DNA from: Candidatus Zixiibacteriota bacterium
GTDB lineage: Bacteria > Zixibacteria > MSB-5A5 > JAUVRN01
Assembly: GCA_030597645.1 (NCBI GenBank)
Contig: JAUVRN010000128.1
Span: 1 to 6,252 of the forward strand
Direction of reading: 5' to 3'
Length of the DNA: 6,252 nucleotides
Within the stretch, counting starts at the first letter, position 1, and each line of letters opens with the position of its first letter. Shown here piece by piece: positions 3,807-6,252 of this stretch. The translations under genes and the position numbers were made by a program. The notes below the pieces were generated by a model. The model was not told where the DNA came from. It worked only from the letters and a program-made list of their open reading frames with translations, and made no database searches.

Positions 3807-6252
3807 ATGCGTAAGTCTCTTCTCACTCTGGCAATGCTGCTCGTCGCTTCCGGGGCCGCAGCAGCGGACAGCTACACCCTCAACAACGGGGTGCAGGTCG
3901 TGACCGAAGAGAGCCATGCCTCACCCATGGTGGCGGCTATGGTGTTCGTGCGTGCGGGCTCACGGTTCGAGTCGCCGCACATCAACGGCGCCACACACTT
4001 TCTCGAACACCTTCTCTTCAACGGCACGGCCGCACGCAGCCAGGCGGAGATCGAGCCACGGATCGAGCTGTTCGGCGGTTATATCAACGCATTCACGCGC
4101 AAGGAAATGACCGGTTACCTCGTCCTCATGCCGCGCGAGTACATCGACACAGGGCTGGCGGTGATGTCCGACATGCTCTTCAACTCGATTCTGCCGGCTG
4201 CCAAGGTCGAAAAGGAACGCGGCATCGTCACAGAGGAGATCCGCCGCGACACCGACAACTCCGACTACCAGGTACAAAAGGCCTTTGATGCCTTTCGATA
4301 CCGCGGCACCCCCTATGCCCGACCCGTGCTCGGTGAACTCAACATCATCGCAACCATTTCACGTGAAGAAGTCCTCGACTACTACCAAACCTGGTACGTG
4401 CCCAACAACATGACCGTGCTCGTCATGGGGGACTTCGAATCGGCCGCGATGCGCGTTTCGGTGAACCGCTTTTTCGGTGGAGCTCGCCCGGGGCCTGTGG
4501 AGGGGATCGGCGTAACCGCACAGGAGGAGTACGCCGGCGGGGGACAGGCATTTGAAACCCGTTACCTCGAGGTGCCGGACGCCCGGCTGCTCGTGTCCAT
4601 TCCGACGTTTCACTGGGACAGCCGCGTGTTTCCCGCGATCGAAGTGTGGGTGGAGTATCTTAACCAGCCCGGGCGTTCGCCCTTTCTGCAGACCGTCAAG
4701 GAAGGTGCGTCGGCTGTAGCCTCACGGGCCTACATCTCGCTGGGCGTGCGTGAGGGGGGCACGGAGCTGGAGATCGACCTGACGCTCAAACCCGGCACCG
4801 ATTCGGCCGCCGCGCTGGCCGTGGTCCTGCGGGGGCTCGTCCGCGCTGCGACGGATCTGCCCGACCCGTCCGAGATCGCAGGTCTCGTCACGGCCGCCAA
4901 GGCGGAGGAGTACGCGCTCAAGGAGAGACTGCACTACTACGGCATCATGCGCGCTCAGCGCATCGGCGTAGCCGGCTGGGAACACGTGGCGAAGCGCGTC
5001 GAGCAGATGGGGGCCGTGACGGAGCGCGACCTGCGCGACGCCGTGGCGATGTACCGGGACTGCTGTCCGGAATACCACGCGATGTATGTCACCTCGCCGC
5101 CGGTCACGACGGCCACCACACTCAGGTCCGAAGATCGCTACGCGTACCGGGTGTTTCCGAACGGACTGACTGCGATCGTCAAGTCCAATGCCGACTCCAG
5201 GATGTTTGGCGCCACCGTAATGTTTCGTAACCGGTCGGCCTCGGAGCCGCCCGGACGGGAGGGCATAGTCGATTTCTGCCAGCGTGTACTGGAGCACGGC
5301 GCGGGCGACTATGACGAGGCGGGTGTGTCGCGGCGCCTGGCCGAGCTGGGTGCTTCGCTGACGGTCACCGACAATCCGTATATCCCATATGACGACTTTT
5401 ACACCAGTCCGCAGTTCTCCTTTATCAAGTACAAGGCCCTGGATGAGTCGGCTTCCGAGGCCCTCTCTCTGCTGTACACGCTGGTTACGTCTCCGCGTTT
5501 CGAGGAGGGCGCGGTGGAGCAGGTTCGTGGCGAGATGATGGCGGCGCTGGGGATGCAGGGTCAGTCTTCCTCGAAGGAGGCCCGGTCGGAGCTCTACGAC
5601 GAGATGTTCTCGGGCGGACCGCTGGCGCACAACGAAATGGGCTCGCCCGCCAGCATCGGTCGCCTGACCGCCGCTGACCTGCGGACGTTCTGGCCCACCT
5701 ATGCATCGCCCAGGAACATGAGTCTCGCGGTGGCCACTGGTGCCGAGCCCGAAGACGTGATGCAGTGGATCGGCCGTACATTCGGTTCGGTTCCGGCGCT
5801 CGATCCACCCGTAGGGATGACACAGGCCGTACCCACGGATCCCGAATCGGTCGTGCACCGTCACCGGGAGATGGACAAGGCCCAGATTCAGATCTACATC
5901 GGCCGCACGGTCAGCGGACCCGGTGCCGGCGATGCCGCGGCGGTGCAGCTCATGACGCGTGTTCTTTCCGAGCGACTCGCCGGCAATCTCCGCGAAAAGC
6001 AGGGACTGGCCTACTCGGTCGGTGCCGGCGTCGGTTATGCGCCGGAGTTCGGCTGGCTGGTGTGCCGTATGGGCACCGGTGCCGACAACTACCAGGTTGC
6101 CCTGGACGGTATGCTCGGAGAGCTGGCACAGATGCAGAACGAGCCGCCCACGGAGCTGGAACTCCTGCGCGCCAAGAACCGGATGCGCGGCCGCATGCTC
6201 ATGCGTCGCCTGGCGCGGGAAAACCAGTGCTACTACATGGCACGGAATGAGC
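3807..6252 (+). CDS. Secreted M16-family zinc metallopeptidase (3' end off the window)
   Basis: An insulinase/pitrilysin-type peptidase, open for 815 codons to the window edge with no stop. Residues 1-20 form a signal peptide (MRK, hydrophobic core, GAAAA|D), so it should act in the periplasm or outside. The first half is catalytic: a peptidase M16 domain at about 24-168 with the inverted zinc motif HFLEH (H64, E67, H68) and the third zinc ligand E144 in VTEEIRR, then an M16 C-terminal-type domain with RGTPYARPVLG (166-176) and YYQTWYVPNNM (192-202). The second half starts near 447 (FPNGL at 450-454) and repeats the fold, but the zinc site is lost: DFCQR (489-493) stands where HxxEH would be. 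It keeps the substrate-binding Arg/Tyr pair of the last domain (R729 and Y736 in LREKQGLAYSV). This layout of an active first half and degenerate second half is the common bacterial two-repeat M16 type of roughly 850-950 residues, so perhaps 50-100 residues are missing. Substrates are likely peptides or unfolded proteins; the specific one is unknown. It is divergent from secD. Confidence 0.95.
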   Translation, partial: MRKSLLTLAMLLVASGAAAADSYTLNNGVQVVTEESHASPMVAAMVFVRAGSRFESPHINGATHFLEHLLFNGTAARSQAEIEPRIELFGGYINAFTRKEMTGYLVLMPREYIDTGLAVMSDMLFNSILPAAKVEKERGIVTEEIRRDTDNSDYQVQKAFDAFRYRGTPYARPVLGELNIIATISREEVLDYYQTWYVPNNMTVLVMGDFESAAMRVSVNRFFGGARPGPVEGIGVTAQEEYAGGGQAFETRYLEVPDARLLVSIPTFHWDSRVFPAIEVWVEYLNQPGRSPFLQTVKEGASAVASRAYISLGVREGGTELEIDLTLKPGTDSAAALAVVLRGLVRAATDLPDPSEIAGLVTAAKAEEYALKERLHYYGIMRAQRIGVAGWEHVAKRVEQMGAVTERDLRDAVAMYRDCCPEYHAMYVTSPPVTTATTLRSEDRYAYRVFPNGLTAIVKSNADSRMFGATVMFRNRSASEPPGREGIVDFCQRVLEHGAGDYDEAGVSRRLAELGASLTVTDNPYIPYDDFYTSPQFSFIKYKALDESASEALSLLYTLVTSPRFEEGAVEQVRGEMMAALGMQGQSSSKEARSELYDEMFSGGPLAHNEMGSPASIGRLTAADLRTFWPTYASPRNMSLAVATGAEPEDVMQWIGRTFGSVPALDPPVGMTQAVPTDPESVVHRHREMDKAQIQIYIGRTVSGPGAGDAAAVQLMTRVLSERLAGNLREKQGLAYSVGAGVGYAPEFGWLVCRMGTGADNYQVALDGMLGELAQMQNEPPTELELLRAKNRMRGRMLMRRLARENQCYYMARNE

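Noticed and set aside
3587..3826. A 79-codon minus-strand frame directly before secD, considered as yajC
   Set aside because: It has no N-terminal membrane segment as YajC would, overlaps the start of the M16 gene, and contains the secDF promoter and secD ribosome site.
4722..5864. A 380-codon minus-strand open frame
   Set aside because: It is antisense to the M16 peptidase, whose reading frame is continuous with conserved motifs on both sides. Its composition (R, H, G rich) is that of a shadow frame.
1..6252. CRISPR arrays, tRNA or rRNA genes, insertion sequences, integration sites
   Set aside because: I saw no regularly spaced repeats, no tRNA-like cloverleaf, no transposase motif and no terminal inverted repeats; almost all bases are taken up by housekeeping-type genes.

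Overview
This 6.25 kb window is a GC-rich, densely coded bacterial segment that looks like ordinary chromosome. It holds the Sec protein-export accessory genes secD and secF as separate genes, a DUF4159 secreted protein, a large secreted M16-family zinc peptidase that runs off the right edge, and the first 16 codons of another gene at the left edge. Separate secD and secF, an Asp/Ala/Thr-rich insert in SecD, a DUF4159 protein with a signal peptide, and a two-repeat M16 peptidase all fit an uncultured Gram-negative of the FCB-like candidate phyla (Krumholzibacteriota, Zixibacteria, Latescibacterota, Eisenbacteria or Gemmatimonadota). That placement is an inference from gene style only; no marker in the window fixes the phylum.

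Layout. Bases 1-50 (minus) are the 5' end of an unidentified gene. Bases 94-783 (minus) encode the DUF4159 protein. Bases 784-907 are intergenic, with a strong hairpin just after secF and a TATAAT box upstream of the DUF4159 gene. Bases 908-1831 (minus) are secF and 1844-3586 (minus) are secD; they form a tight operon with a 12-base gap, and the secF Shine-Dalgarno overlaps the secD stop. Bases 3587-3806 are a divergent control region with a near-consensus sigma70-type promoter for secDF (TTGACA, 16 bases, TATATT). From 3807 to the window end (plus) lies the M16 peptidase, open for 815 codons with no stop.

How the genes relate. SecD and SecF form the membrane complex that uses the proton-motive force to help pull secreted proteins across the inner membrane after SecYEG/SecA. 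The DUF4159 protein and the M16 peptidase both carry signal peptides, so both are probable Sec clients, but nothing in the sequence shows a specific functional link. I found no RNA gene, mobile element, CRISPR array or insertion sequence. I see no convincing new system here; the points most worth a second look are the SecD insert, the half-active M16 architecture, and the inverted repeats in the two intergenic regions.
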